Part shown: positions 1 to 11,209 of the stretch, piece by piece
How positions within the stretch are numbered: position 1 is the stretch's first letter
Layout: each line of letters starts with the position of its first letter
Assembly (NCBI GenBank): GCA_017163975.1
Contig: JAFFSR010000248.1
Location: 1,568,501 to 1,632,500, forward strand
Source of the DNA: Anastatus disparis
Lineage: Eukaryota > Arthropoda > Insecta > Hymenoptera > Eupelmidae
Length of the DNA: 64,000 bases
Direction of reading: 5' to 3'
Made by a program: the position numbers and the translations under genes
The notes under the pieces: generated by a model
Told to the model about the DNA's origin: nothing
Databases searched by the model: none
The model's input: the letters and a program-made list of their open reading frames with translations, nothing else

Positions 1-1777
1 TTATGTCTGCTGTGTGAATAAAAACGACGTTTCTCTTTGAGCTAAGAGAACGAAACTTTGTGCATCTTTCAATTCGATGAATGTAAATTCAATCTATGAA
101 ACATGATATTATTAATTTTATATTTATTCTTACAACGTGAATTTGACAAAATTAAAACAATGTTGATCCGTGCGGTAGAGCCGTCACGTTACTGACCATT
201 AAATTATTTAAGTTTTCGCACGACCAAAACCACGTGCATATATATTTCATTTGTGTGTATTTTGTTATGTTCATAAGAGTAAAATAAAGAGAGCTGATTT
301 GTTTGCAGCCAGAACGCTATGCCTCACTACTTCGGGATCGTATGCCCGCATAAAAGAAAGGAAAAAGGAATAAAGGCTTTTTGGATTTACAAACCTATGC
401 CTCTTGCTGCCTTTCCTTTTATAACTTCTATTAAATTCTTAACACAATTTTACTTTAAGCATGTCGAATTTAAGTTTACAATAATTAAACCTGCGATAAT
501 GAAATATTACTTATAAATTTGACACTAAGCAACTTAACTTTGAAATGATATTTTATCACTTCAAAACGCAGCAATAATGGCAAGAAACGCTACTGGTAAA
601 TAAACAGGTTTGCAATCTAAACATATGCCATCGCAATATTTGCCATTAGCAATGAAACACCTTTAAACACACGATTGAATTCTAAGAAATTTTATTTTCG
701 AAAAAGAGCAGAAGAGTGATCTTCTTACACACTCAGCCTTAGCATATTAGCTCTCATTCGAGCTGCTGACGCTCTCTTCGCCGCTTCTTATCTCCCACAC
801 AGTATCTAAACGCTCCTACTTCTCATAATCGAAGCCTTTATCGACGCTGTGAAAAGAGAGAGATACATAAATTATCGCTCAAATGTGTAATGTCAATCGC
901 GTGTCGCATTTATGTACCAGTGCTGGTAACAGTAAGAAGCATGGGCGTAGCTGCGCGTACGTAAACGCGCGTTCAGTTCTCGTCTATATCCCTTCTCAGC
1001 ACTTGTATCTTTTAGCTAAAGCGATGTATGCTCTCACAACGTGCTGTTAATTAATTCACGTTGCCTGATTGTATATAGCATAAAATCTGTTTTCCGTGGC
1101 TCATCCCGACGTCTCCGCATTCCTTGTGATTAGTCATATATTAAATAGCTACGGAGTATTAAGTGGTTTCATGTTGTATAGTTTAAACCTGCATCAAGGT
1201 TTCAAGAAAAACTGCGTTACGGGCAACGCGTCTCTTAATCAGGTAAGAGAAAGAGAGAGAGCCGCAGTGAGTGCAGCAAGCGACAAGTATATTAAATAAG
1301 GTTTTTGTCGTTCATCAATGCTCATCTAGCTAGCACAATCAGAGTTCACTTTGTGGTATTCAATAGAATTCTCATAGTTTTAGCGACTCCGCATATAGTT
1401 GAATTTAGTGCTTATTCAAAGTAAAGTTTTGGTAACGAAAGCAAAATAAACGTTATGAAATGGCGTCAGACGAATAGATGCGTCAACGGTATCAGGCTTT
1501 TACGCGTCGTCTAATTGGCATTTTGCAAATGGCATCGACGCAAACAGGCTTCACGTTGTTCATAAAGGATTTTATATTGAAGATGGCGTTATCTATAGTT
1601 AAAATTTGATATTTAAAATAGTAAGTGTAAAAAAAATTTTTTTCGAAAAGCAAAGTATTTTTTACATTAAAATAAATAAATTAAAAATTAATGTTGATTT
1701 TGTTATGTTTTGAAAATTAAAATTAATATTAAAATTTAATATAATTCACTGTACATAACTTTAGTAAAAAATATGTA

Positions 1778-1779
<2 letters not shown>
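1..1779. other. Non-coding AT-rich stretch, no gene seen
   Basis: I see no supportable gene here. Reading frames are short (under 70 codons), overlap on both strands and match no family I know. The part at about 720-1300 is somewhat richer in G+C and CpG than its surroundings and could hold a host regulatory region or untranslated exon, but nothing specific supports that. Confidence 0.5.
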
Positions 1780-1820
<41 letters not shown>

Positions 1821-1867
1821 TAGAAGGAGTACCTCCCTGCTCGCTCCACTCGCCAACCCCCAATATT
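1780..1867. repeat. (TA)n microsatellite with a GC-rich tag, copy 1
   Basis: About 37 bases of alternating TA are followed directly by a GC-rich stretch of about 45 bases that begins ACTAGAAGGAGTACC and ends in CCCCCAATAT. A related stretch follows the (TA)n tract near 4.07 kb, so tract and tag form a dispersed repeat, probably the end of a mobile element with a microsatellite tail. Confidence 0.6.
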
Positions 1868-3100
1868 TAATATAATTTACATCGAGACAGATTTATTTTT
1901 GTTAAAATATATATGTTACATAGTCCAGAGACACTTTGTTATGATTTAAGAAATAGTAAATTCAAATAAATTTTTTCGAATACGTTTTGTAAGTTAATTA
2001 TTTTTAAAGATGATGGTTTCCCAAAATGCAAAAGAAAAAAAAAGTAAATAAAAAAACTATTATTATAATAGAAAAATTGATGAACAAGAAACAAAAATTG
2101 ATAACTTAATGTTAGTACCATATGATTCAACATTACTTAGAATACACAATTGTCATATAAATGTAGAATATTATGCATCGATAATAAGTATAAGATCCCA
2201 AGTACTAAGATCTCATTAATGTCTATAGCATTAATAAATTATTTATCATTCACTTAAATCATTAAATCTATAAATTTTTTCATTATAAATATGTTTCTAT
2301 ATATTTATATATTTTTAAATACCGAGGTATATATGTAGGCGTACGACGTGATTAATAATTCTAAAAACTATTCTTTACACTATAAATTTTATAATTTTAA
2401 TAAATTAGAATTAAAATGTATGCATTAATGAATATTTTATGAAAAGTAACAGCTTCTATTTAATTAAACTTTAAATTAACTACCCTTACCAGTATATGGA
2501 ATCATAAACTTATACCATCGGTACTTACATATCTCATAAAATCAAATCGTATTATTATGCCATTTGTAACGGTAATTTACTACACGTTACAAAAGAAATT
2601 AGATTTTTTAATTCCAATTTAACTTTGACTAAGTCTATGTATTTTGTTAGAATACGGAGCTGCTAGAATTTATATTAACTATGACAAACTAGCAACAGAC
2701 TCCAGTAAAGCTAGTTAGTATGTTAGATTGATGTGCGACGGAAGATTTTTCTATCAACTCGTCGCTGCGCGTCTCTCTCTCTCTCTCTCTCTTACCTGAT
2801 CGAGAGACGCGATGCCGGTAGCGCAGTTTTCCTTCCTGAGGCAGGTTCCAAAATACGTTATATTAAAATATATGATATTACGTAATTAAATAATTTATAA
2901 CTGCTCACAAGGACCGCGGAGGCGTCAGAGTAAGCAACGGGAAATATATTTTTATGTTATATATAGTCAGGCAATATAAATTAATTGAAAGCACGATTTA
3001 ATTGAAAAGACAATTAATTTATTTTAAGACAAAAATATAAATGTAATAAAGATAGAGTATGAATTAATCGAGAATAAAATAATATAATATATAAAATGTA
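1868..3100. other. AT-rich stretch without genes
   Basis: Very AT-rich DNA with no credible reading frame. It contains a short (CT)n tract at about 2774-2793. The bases around 2730-2850 are richer in CpG, but nothing functional can be named. Confidence 0.5.
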
Positions 3101-3880
3101 ATGTACGCGTCTAATGAGAGAGTGAGCAAAGGAAGGGCGCGTCGCGAACTAAATAGTACTCGCTTATGACGCTGATCGGTTATATCACCGATGATACAAT
3201 ATGTCCGAACAAGTGTCTCTCGAGGAAGAGACACTTGGATATCGCACAGTATAATTATACTTACAAATAACGCACTGGCCAGCTTACACTAATTACCTAC
3301 GTGCACGTAGATAACGCTCGCCCGTTATTGTAGCTTCTCGCCTGTACGTAAGCAATACGTAGATGCTCTAGACTAGGTCTGTGGAAGACGTCTCTTCCCG
3401 ATCCTGGAATTCCGCTGAGCTCTGCCAACGTGGTTGCCTGGACGTAGATCGGTGGAATCCTATACACGCCGATCAACGTATTTGCTGGCACTTAATGGCT
3501 GACCGCCAAGACGCGCGAAAAGCGGTCAAGCAAAACTCTACAGAAAGAATTTCTGAGAGTGGCAACTTGCAAATATAATATAATACGCAAGTCGGTATAA
3601 ACTCACGACTTTTAATAAAGACAATGTTTCGCGCTATCAATTGCGAAGTTAGTCTAACGTATTATACGACCACGTGGCGAAATTCTCTAATGAGCACAGC
3701 GCGGCTTAGGTTTCGTGTTAACGCAACGGTAGCCGGAAACTCTCTGAAGCGCCTGGCGGCCGGCGAGCTTCTCTCTAGCGTGCTGGTCGTCAAGATACGC
3801 ATTTTTTTACTCGTCTTAAACGAGATATATGACCGAGCGTCTATTCTATTTTGATACCTAAGCGCGCAAGATTCAAACAC
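3100..3880. other. GC-richer island with a perfect hairpin, no recognised gene
   Basis: This stretch of about 780 bases is clearly richer in G+C and CpG than both flanks. It contains a perfect 10-bp stem (AAGTGTCTCT at 3211-3220 with its complement at 3227-3236) around a 6-base loop, and an AATAAA signal near 3615. Reading frames of 60-76 codons occur on both strands but none is recognisable. It could be a CpG-bearing host regulatory region, an exon, or an old element end. Confidence 0.35.
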
Positions 3881-4014
3881 GGTGGAATACCGTTATACAT
3901 TCGAAAATATATTTAGATTAGACCCATTTTAATAGAAGAATTCTGTCTTTGTTACTAAAAGAATATGTGCTTAATAAAATAATCAATTCAAATTATCACT
4001 ATTATTATATTATA

Positions 4015-4017
<3 letters not shown>

Positions 4018-4070
<53 letters not shown>

Positions 4071-4106
4071 TAGGGGGTACCCGCCTGCTCGCCAGGACCC
4101 CAATTT
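4018..4106. repeat. (TA)n microsatellite with a GC-rich tag, copy 2
   Basis: About 50 bases of TA repeat are followed by ACTAGGGGGTACCCGCC and then CTGCTCGCC and CCCCAATTT. It is the second copy of the arrangement seen at 1.78 kb, with the GC-rich tag in the same orientation. Confidence 0.6.
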
Positions 4107-4499
4107 GTGATATACTTATTCTTGAATATTATAAAATTTAATGCCATAAATTTAAATGAGGTGTTAAAGTAATTATGCTGTAAAACATATCAAGTTGAAC
4201 ACAATTTGCAATGATTATTATGCAAATCGCATTAAATTATTGCATTATAGAATTCATATATAATAATGTATGTATCCGAAAACTTTTTGAATGCTCTCGA
4301 TTGAATCGAGCCCGAGATTGCAAGCTTGTTTAGATTCAAGCTATATCAAGCTTTAAACCAACTTATATACATCTCTCTCTTCTCCAACTTTTAACTTCTC
4401 GTTCTTCTCCCCTTTCCCAAAAAAAAACAATCTATTCGAAACAAATTTAATACGCAGTACTATTCAGTCCAGTTTTCTTGTTTATAGAAATGTCAAATT

Positions 4500-5010
4500 T
4501 CTAACAAAAAAAATGCCTCATCTCTAAGGCGTACCCTGAGGCGTTGTAAGAGGAGGTGATGAGGAAACATTGAGGCGTCTCTAAGGCGATGTATAAGGCG
4601 GGACAAGAGGCATACAAAAAAAATGCCTCATCTCTGAGGCGTACCCTGAGGCGTTGTGAGAGGAGGGGATGAGGAAGCACTGAGGCGTCGGTAACTATTT
4701 TTACGTTATTTTTGAAAATTTTTAAAGATATCACTCTCACAAACTTGAGGCGTTTCGAGGAATTCCTAAGGCTTACCTGAGGCGTCTTTGAGGAGTCTTT
4801 GAAGAGACCTATGAAGTAATATGAGGCGACAAACGTTGAGGCGATGTCAGAGGCGGGTCGAGGAGGGGGAGGCTGGGGAGGCTTGGGGAGGAGGGGTGAG
4901 GCATCTCACAGAGGCTGAAAAAAAAACCTATATTTACGTTGAAAAAATTTAAAAATGTGAGGCTGGGGGAGGAGGGGGAGGAGGGGAAGGACGCAAGAAT
5001 GCTATTTTTT
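4500..5010. repeat. GAGGCG-type minisatellite
   Basis: A run of degenerate GAGGCG, AAGGCG and GAGGAGG words. A 110-bp segment starting at AAATGCCTCATCTCT is present twice (4511 and 4621) with few changes, so the array grew by tandem duplication. The reading frame on the minus strand through it is a by-product of the repeat. A (TA)n tract follows at about 5035-5084. Confidence 0.7.
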
Positions 5011-5029
5011 GAGGCTTACGTCTATATAA

Positions 5030-5086
<57 letters not shown>

Positions 5087-6369
5087 AATATTATTAATTC
5101 ATTATATTAAAGTAAAGAATTGATTATATCTTTTGCATTATTCCCACATACATACACACGTGCACCTTTAACATACATACATACACATACATACGCATAC
5201 ACGCATACACATACACACATACACATACATACACATACACACATACACACACACAATATCCGTCACTCCGTCTCCGTCATCGTCTTTCCGTCTCCATCTC
5301 TTTAACTCCATGTCTCCGTCTCCGTCTCCGTTTGTCCATCTTTCTGTCTCCGTATCTCCGTCTCTATGTCTCCGTCTCTTTTCACCGTCTCTCCATCTCC
5401 GTCTCTCCGTCACCGCCACTCCGTCTCTGTCTTCGCTTCTCCGTCACCGCTTCTCCGTCTCCCCATCTCTGTTTATCCGTTTCCGTCTCTTCGTCTACGT
5501 CTCTCCGTAATTACATTACTACATATATATATATTATTATTTCATTATATTGAAGTGAAGAATTAAGACTTTTTTTACGTGAATATCCTTTTCATTCTTG
5601 GCACATACATACATAAAGATACACACTTGCACCTTCAACATAAACATACATACATACACATACACACATATCCATACACATACACATATATACAAATATC
5701 CATACACATACACTTACTCTTACATACATACACACATACACAATATCCGTCACCCTGCCTCCGTCTCCGTCATCGTCTCTTCGCATCCGTTTCTCCGTCT
5801 CCATCTGTCCATCACCGTCTCTCCGTTTCTGTCTTTGTTTCTCCGTCTCCTTTTTTCCGTCTCTGTTTCTACTTCTTCGTTTTTCCGTCTCAGTTTCTCC
5901 GTCTTCGTCTCTTCGTCTCCGTCCCTCTGTAATTACATTACTACTTATGTAAATAGGCAATTTTTAAAAACTTTTCCATTCTCGTCACTCGATTTTTAAT
6001 GATTCAAAAGTCTGTAATACAAGTTTCTGGGGTGGCACACACTTTAGTAAAGGCTTAAATTACTAGTTGGTTAAAGCAAAATATGTAATTAAATTTTGGT
6101 ATCGATTGGAATATTGCACTTCACGGTATATAATTTTATACGTCAAAAATTATACATTTTTATATTTTTCTACGTGTGTTTCTTGAACTGTAAAAAAAGG
6201 TGCATGCTTTCGATCATTCTCAAATTTCCAGAGCATAAGAAATACGGTAAAAACAAAAGCTTAAGCCTATCCTGGTACATGTGCCCTGTTTTATAAAACT
6301 GTTTGACTATTTTTAATGTAAGTGTAATTTTAACCTAAAAATTATATTAAAGTAAAGAATTATATTTAA

Positions 6370-6765
6370 GGGAAATCCTCATACCGACATAGAGTTTTAC
6401 CTTATCTACATTTAAATTATGAATTTTAATAAAAATTTAACTATTTGTGACTGAAATTCGTAGGAGAGGAACATTCTTAACATGCCAAAGAATTTATTGC
6501 AACGTTAAAAGACAATATAAGGGTAAAAATAAAGGCGAAAACTGCTTAATACGATTAACTTTCAATGTAGTTATGAATAATCGTATTATGCAGTTTTTGT
6601 CTTCATTTTTACTTTAATTCTGTCTTTTAATGTTGCGATAAATTCTTTAGAATGTTAAGAATGTGCCTCTTCTATGAATTTTAGTCAAAAATAGTTAAAT
6701 TTTTATTAAAATGCATAATTCAAATATAGATAAGATAGATCTCTGTGCCGGTATGAGGACACCCC
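6370..6765. mobile_element. Palindromic MITE flanked by TTAA
   Basis: A 396-bp inverted repeat whose two halves match almost throughout. Its ends read GGGAAATCCTCATACCG and, complemented on the right, GGGGTGTCCTCATACCG. TTAA stands directly outside both ends (6366-6369 and 6766-6769), the target-site mark of piggyBac-like elements. It has no coding capacity. It sits within an 18-bp tandem repeat whose units contain TTAA, which explains the insertion site. Confidence 0.75.
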
Positions 6766-6769
6766 TTAA

Positions 6770-6892
6770 GTAAAGAATTATATTAAAGTAAAGAATTATA
6801 TTAAAGTAAAGATTTATATTAAAGTAAAGAATTATATTAAAGTAAAGAATTATATTAAAGTAAAGAATCATATTAAAGTAAAGAATTGATTA
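6770..6892. repeat. 18-bp tandem repeat
   Basis: About six and a half near-identical units of AATTATATTAAAGTAAAG. A partial unit is on the other side of the MITE at about 6343-6365, so the MITE split the array. Confidence 0.8.
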
Positions 6893-7164
6893 TTATTAAT
6901 TAATCTTTTCTATTATTTTCACATACATACAAACACATACACACGTGAACGTTTAACATACACACCTACACATACATACACATACACACATACACACATA
7001 CACAATATCCGTCACTCCATCTCCGTCATCGTTTCTGCGTCTCCGTCCCTTTAACTCCATGTCTCCGTCTCCGTCTCTCCGTTACCCTCACTCTGTCTCC
7101 ATCTCCGTTTCTCTGTTTCCGTCTGTCTGTCTCCGTCTCTCCGTCTCCCCGTTATTACATTACT

Positions 7165-7221
<57 letters not shown>

Positions 7222-7983
7222 ATATCTATATATGTATGTATTATTATTCTATTATATTAAAGTGAAGAATTAATACTTTTTTTCCTTACGTGAATATCTT
7301 TTGCATTATTGTCACATACATACATACACATACACACATACACATGCACATACACGCATATACACATCCATACACATACACTTACTTTTATATACATACA
7401 CACATACACAATATCCGTCACCCCGGCTCCGTCTCCGTCTGTCCATATCCATCTCTCCGACTCTTTCTCGGTTTCTCCATCACCGTCTCTCCGTCTCTGT
7501 CTCCATTTCTCCGTTTCCGTCTCTGTCTCCGTTTCTCCGATTCCGTCTCTCTGTAATTACATTACTACTTATATATATATATATATATATAAGTAGTAAT
7601 GTAATTATATATATATATATATATTATATTTATTATATTTAAGTGAAAAATAAGGACTTTTTTTTACGTGAATATCTTTTGCATTATTGTCACATACATA
7701 CACATACACACGTGCACCTTTAACATACACATACACATATTCACACATATACACATTCACGAATACACAATATCCATCTCTCCGTCTCCGTCTCTCTATC
7801 ACCGTCTCTCCGTCTCCATCTCTCCATCTCCGTCCCTCCATCTCCGTCTTCGTCTCTTGGTCATCGTCTGTCTGTCTCTGCCTCTCCGTCTCCGTTTCTC
7901 CGTCTCCGTCTCTCCGCAATTACAATTATATTAAAGTGAAGAATTAAAACTTTTTCCTTTCAAGAATATCTGTTGCATAATTG

Positions 7984-8038
<55 letters not shown>

Positions 8039-8739
8039 CATAAACATATACACACACATGCACCTAGACATATACATACATACACATACTCACATTCACA
8101 TGCACATATTTACACACACACAGACACACTTATGCACATGCATATACACACATACACTCACACGCACATATATATATTCCCATGTACATTTTTACATATA
8201 CATGTTACGTACACAAGTACACATAAACGCATACACTTATACATATAAATACATACCTACATACACATACACTCATGTGCATAAACACATACACACATAC
8301 GAATAGACATATACACATACACATACACAACATTTCAAACATTGGAAACCTCTCCATCTCCGTCTTTTTGTCTCTGTCTTCTCGTCTATCCATCTCCGTT
8401 TCTCCGTCTCTATTTCTTTGTCTTCGTCTCTTTGTCTCCGTTCCTCTATCTCCGTCTTTTCGTCTTCATCTTTTTGTCTCTCTATCTCCGTCCCTGTGTC
8501 TATGTCTCTTCGTCTCTGCCTCTCCGTCTCTGTCTCTCCGTCTCCGTCCCTCCATCTATGTCTCTCCGCCTCTGTTCCTACGACTCCGTTTCTTCGTTTA
8601 TGTCTCTTCGTCTTCGTCTCTCCGTTTTCATCTTTCCGTCTATGTTTCTCTGTTTCCGTCTTTCTGTCTTCTTTTCTCCGTCTCTGTGTCTTTGTCTCTT
8701 CATCTCCGTTCCTACGTCTCCGTTTCTTTTTCTCCGTCC

Positions 8740-9065
8740 CTCTGTCTGAAACACATGATTGAAAAGAATGAATTTCTATCAATTTCTTCATTAATTTAAA
8801 TAGAATTCAGTAAAACAAATTTTTAATCTATTATGATGATATGATTTGTATTTAAACAATTTTTATGTATATCGGGACTTTAATCAATTTTTTTTTCAAG
8901 TATATGAAAACTTAATTTCAAACAGAACTGCAATATAAAAATTTATAGATTCAGGCAATTTTTTTGACTTTTGAATTGGCTAATTTATATATATTTATAT
9001 AATATATGAAAATTTAACCGAGTGATGTTAGAGGCGAGGTAAATTCAGCTCGTAAAATATTAAAA
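8740..9065 (+). repeat. Dispersed repeat joined to the TCCGTC minisatellite, copy 1
   Basis: From the end of the minisatellite (CTGTCTGAAACACATGATT) onward, about 320 bases match, inverted, the sequence at 43,250-43,570. There too it abuts the minisatellite. No coding capacity is visible. It is probably the body of a minisatellite-tailed element. Confidence 0.7.
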
Positions 9066-10086
9066 TCAAGTTTTTTTCATCAGCTAATCCAGTAATCTAA
9101 CATATTTAACATTAATAATTTCACTCTAATTAAATTTTAATTGAAATAGAAATCTTAATACTTCTATTAATAAATAACTTTATAAACATTTCAATCATTT
9201 ATGTGTAAACAAATACAAAAATATATTATCAAAAGATTCATTTTAATAACAATAAAGACAATTCCTCGCCGTCACATCATTGCGTATTGGTGCACGGTAT
9301 GACATAAATGATTCCTAATAACATAGATTAGTAACTATAAGATATATTTAAATAAATATATAAATACACTATCATTACAAATAAATAAATATATGATTAT
9401 ATTAATTTTTTATTAAAAATTTATGTATTTTTTCTGTTAAGGATAAAATAGAGATAGGATGAAAAATATATTACATCACAAGGGATGAATATTATAAATT
9501 AAAATATGCAAGTTATTTATGAATTACTTAATTGTTTATTAAACAAAATTATTTAATGTTTGAATATAAATTAAATTTTTATTCTAATTGAAATCTATAT
9601 GATTACCCTTTAGTTTCAGTAGCTCAAGCAATAGCATTTATCTACAAAAGTTAATTAATAAATAAACTGATGATATTTTTTTTTAAATACATGAACTGAT
9701 ATTATTTTTTTAATGAAATTTTTGATTTAATTTTAATGAAAATATAGACCTAATTAAGAGTTATGATTTAAGTTAATACGTCATTAACTAATTGTTAATT
9801 ATTAATAAAATTATTCTATATTTGAATTTGAATTGAATTTTTATTCTCATTTACAAGGTAGCATTTGTTTCAAAAAATAATAGCTAAGTTCTAATTATTA
9901 GTTTTATGTAATGCATACTCTTTTTCATACCAAACAAATTTGTCTTATCTTCTTTTCCCTTTTTTTCATATATATAGATAAAACGTAAATAGTTCATTAA
10001 TTAATTGTTTTTTATTAAAAAAATTATTGAATGTTTCAATATAAATTGAATTTGTATTTTTATTAAATTCTATATGATTACCCTTC
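9066..10086. repeat. AT-rich decayed tandem repeat, no gene
   Basis: Very AT-rich DNA. Related segments start near 9525, 9785 and 10000 (share TAATTGTT, TTGAATATAAATT and CTATATGATTACCCTT). The last unit is interrupted at 10,086 by the retrotransposon and resumes at about 13,688 with TTTTAGCTTCAGTAGC, matching the uninterrupted unit at about 9610. No reading frame of note. Confidence 0.55.
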
Positions 10087-10088
10087 AA

Positions 10089-10222
10089 ATTTTATTGCTG
10101 ACAAATCGTGTGTGATTAGTGGATGTTTAAATAAGTTTGACAATGTTGTTAAGATAGCTCCCAATGATGAATGCCCTGTTATTAAAAGTAAGTTAAATAA
10201 TAATGAACTCTCTCCCCAATGA
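10089..10222 (+). pseudogene. Truncated reading frame upstream of the endonuclease
   Basis: An open frame of about 43 codons runs from the left edge of the element to a TGA at 10220-10222. It is in the same frame as the endonuclease that follows, so it is either the tail of a first open reading frame or the N-terminal part of a single long one broken by this stop codon. No domain is recognisable. Confidence 0.5.
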
Positions 10223-10282
10223 CTAAGCCAGATCTCCTCGGTAGGTCGAAAAGGGAGAAGGGGTGCACTGCGAGCGGGCTTT

Positions 10283-11125
10283 TTGAATGTGACTTCTTTG
10301 AGGGCTCACATTGGACAGGTGCGTGAGCTTCTATGTGACGACCATTCTTATGATCTGTTTGGAGTGGCTGAGACCTGGCTGGGTCCGACTGTCTCGGATA
10401 ACGTCATTCAGGTTAAAGGGTATAAAATTTTTAGACAGGATAGAAACCTTCATGGAGGAGGGGTTGCCCTTTACGTCAAAGATAGTTTGAAATGTGAGAT
10501 ATTAGCTTTTTCGAATACCACAACTATAACTGCCAGTGGCAAGCCTGAAGTGCCTGAATACATTTTTTGTTCTGTTAAAGCAGACAACTCTGAATCTGTG
10601 TTGGTTTCCGTCATTTACCGTCCTCCTGTCATTTCCTTTACAAAAGATTCGGATCTAATTGATAAATTAGTAAGTTTGACTCCCGATTTTTCTTTTAAGA
10701 TTATAATGGGAGATCTAAATGCCGATCTCCTGCGAGAAAGCAGTGATGCGAAGTTTCTTAGTAAACTGTCCGCTAAGCTTTCGCTTCAGTTGGTCCAGCA
10801 CGGTGCCACGCATATAACTCCATCGTCGCGCACATGGATAGACCTGATTTTTGTAGATGACAATGATACCATACTGGACGCACGTAACGTACATGCGAAC
10901 TTTCATAGTCGGCACAATTTAATTGAAGTTTCTATAGCCTACAATGCTAGCAGTTTAGTGCAAGACCCAATTAAGTATCAAAATTATAAAAATATTAGTG
11001 GAAAATTATTATTGGAGAAATTGACCGGCTATGATTGGTCCAAATTGACAACTGATATAGTGGATCCTGAGTCTGCACTTGACTGCATTTGTGATAATCT
11101 TACTGCTCTGCCGTCCAAAGTATAA
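10283..11125 (+). pseudogene. Retrotransposon endonuclease domain (EEP family)
   Basis: Codes for the N-terminal endonuclease of the LINE polyprotein, which nicks the target DNA to prime reverse transcription. Family signatures appear in order: a degenerate NVTSLRAH start, FGVAETWL (metal-binding Glu), GGGVALYVKD, ISVIYRPP-like VSVIYRPP, IIMGDLNADL (Asp and Asn of the active site), SRTWIDLIFVDD and FHSRHNLIEV (SxH-type end). The frame is open upstream to about 10,223, so TTG at 10283 is not a real start. The frame ends at 11,125, where a frameshift separates it from the reverse transcriptase. Confidence 0.85.
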
Positions 11126-11209
11126 AAGTGGTTAACTACATTGGAATCCCATTGGAGTTAAGGTTTTCTTACTTTAGACGGAAGTGCTGCTATTGAAGAC
11201 TTAGCATCA

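Larger units (their letters stand above)
5096..8755. repeat. Composite satellite: CA/TA repeats joined to a TCCGTC minisatellite
   Basis: About six units of 300-800 bases share one order of parts: an AAAGTGAAGAATTA-like start, a TTTTGCATTATTGTCACATAC segment, CA/TA-rich microsatellite, the junction CACAATATCCGTC, a degenerate TCCGTC/TCTCCG minisatellite, then GTAATTACATTACTAC, often with (TA)n. Junctions recur near 5248, 5742, 7003, 7409 and 7769; the last unit (7930-8755) is longest. Long frames on both strands (Ser/Pro/Leu-rich one way, Arg/Glu-rich the other) are repeat translations, not genes. The same parts flank the palindrome at 24.5-28.4 kb and occur near 43.6 kb. Confidence 0.75.

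Noticed and set aside
3297..3880. Overlapping frames of 64-76 codons on both strands in the GC-rich island
   Set aside because: Open frames are expected by chance in CpG-rich DNA; no motif and no preferred strand.
5120..8799. Many 60-170 codon frames rich in Ser/Pro/Leu, Thr/His/Tyr or Arg/Glu
   Set aside because: They are translations of the CA/TA and TCCGTC repeats, occur in several frames at once on both strands, and have no domain.
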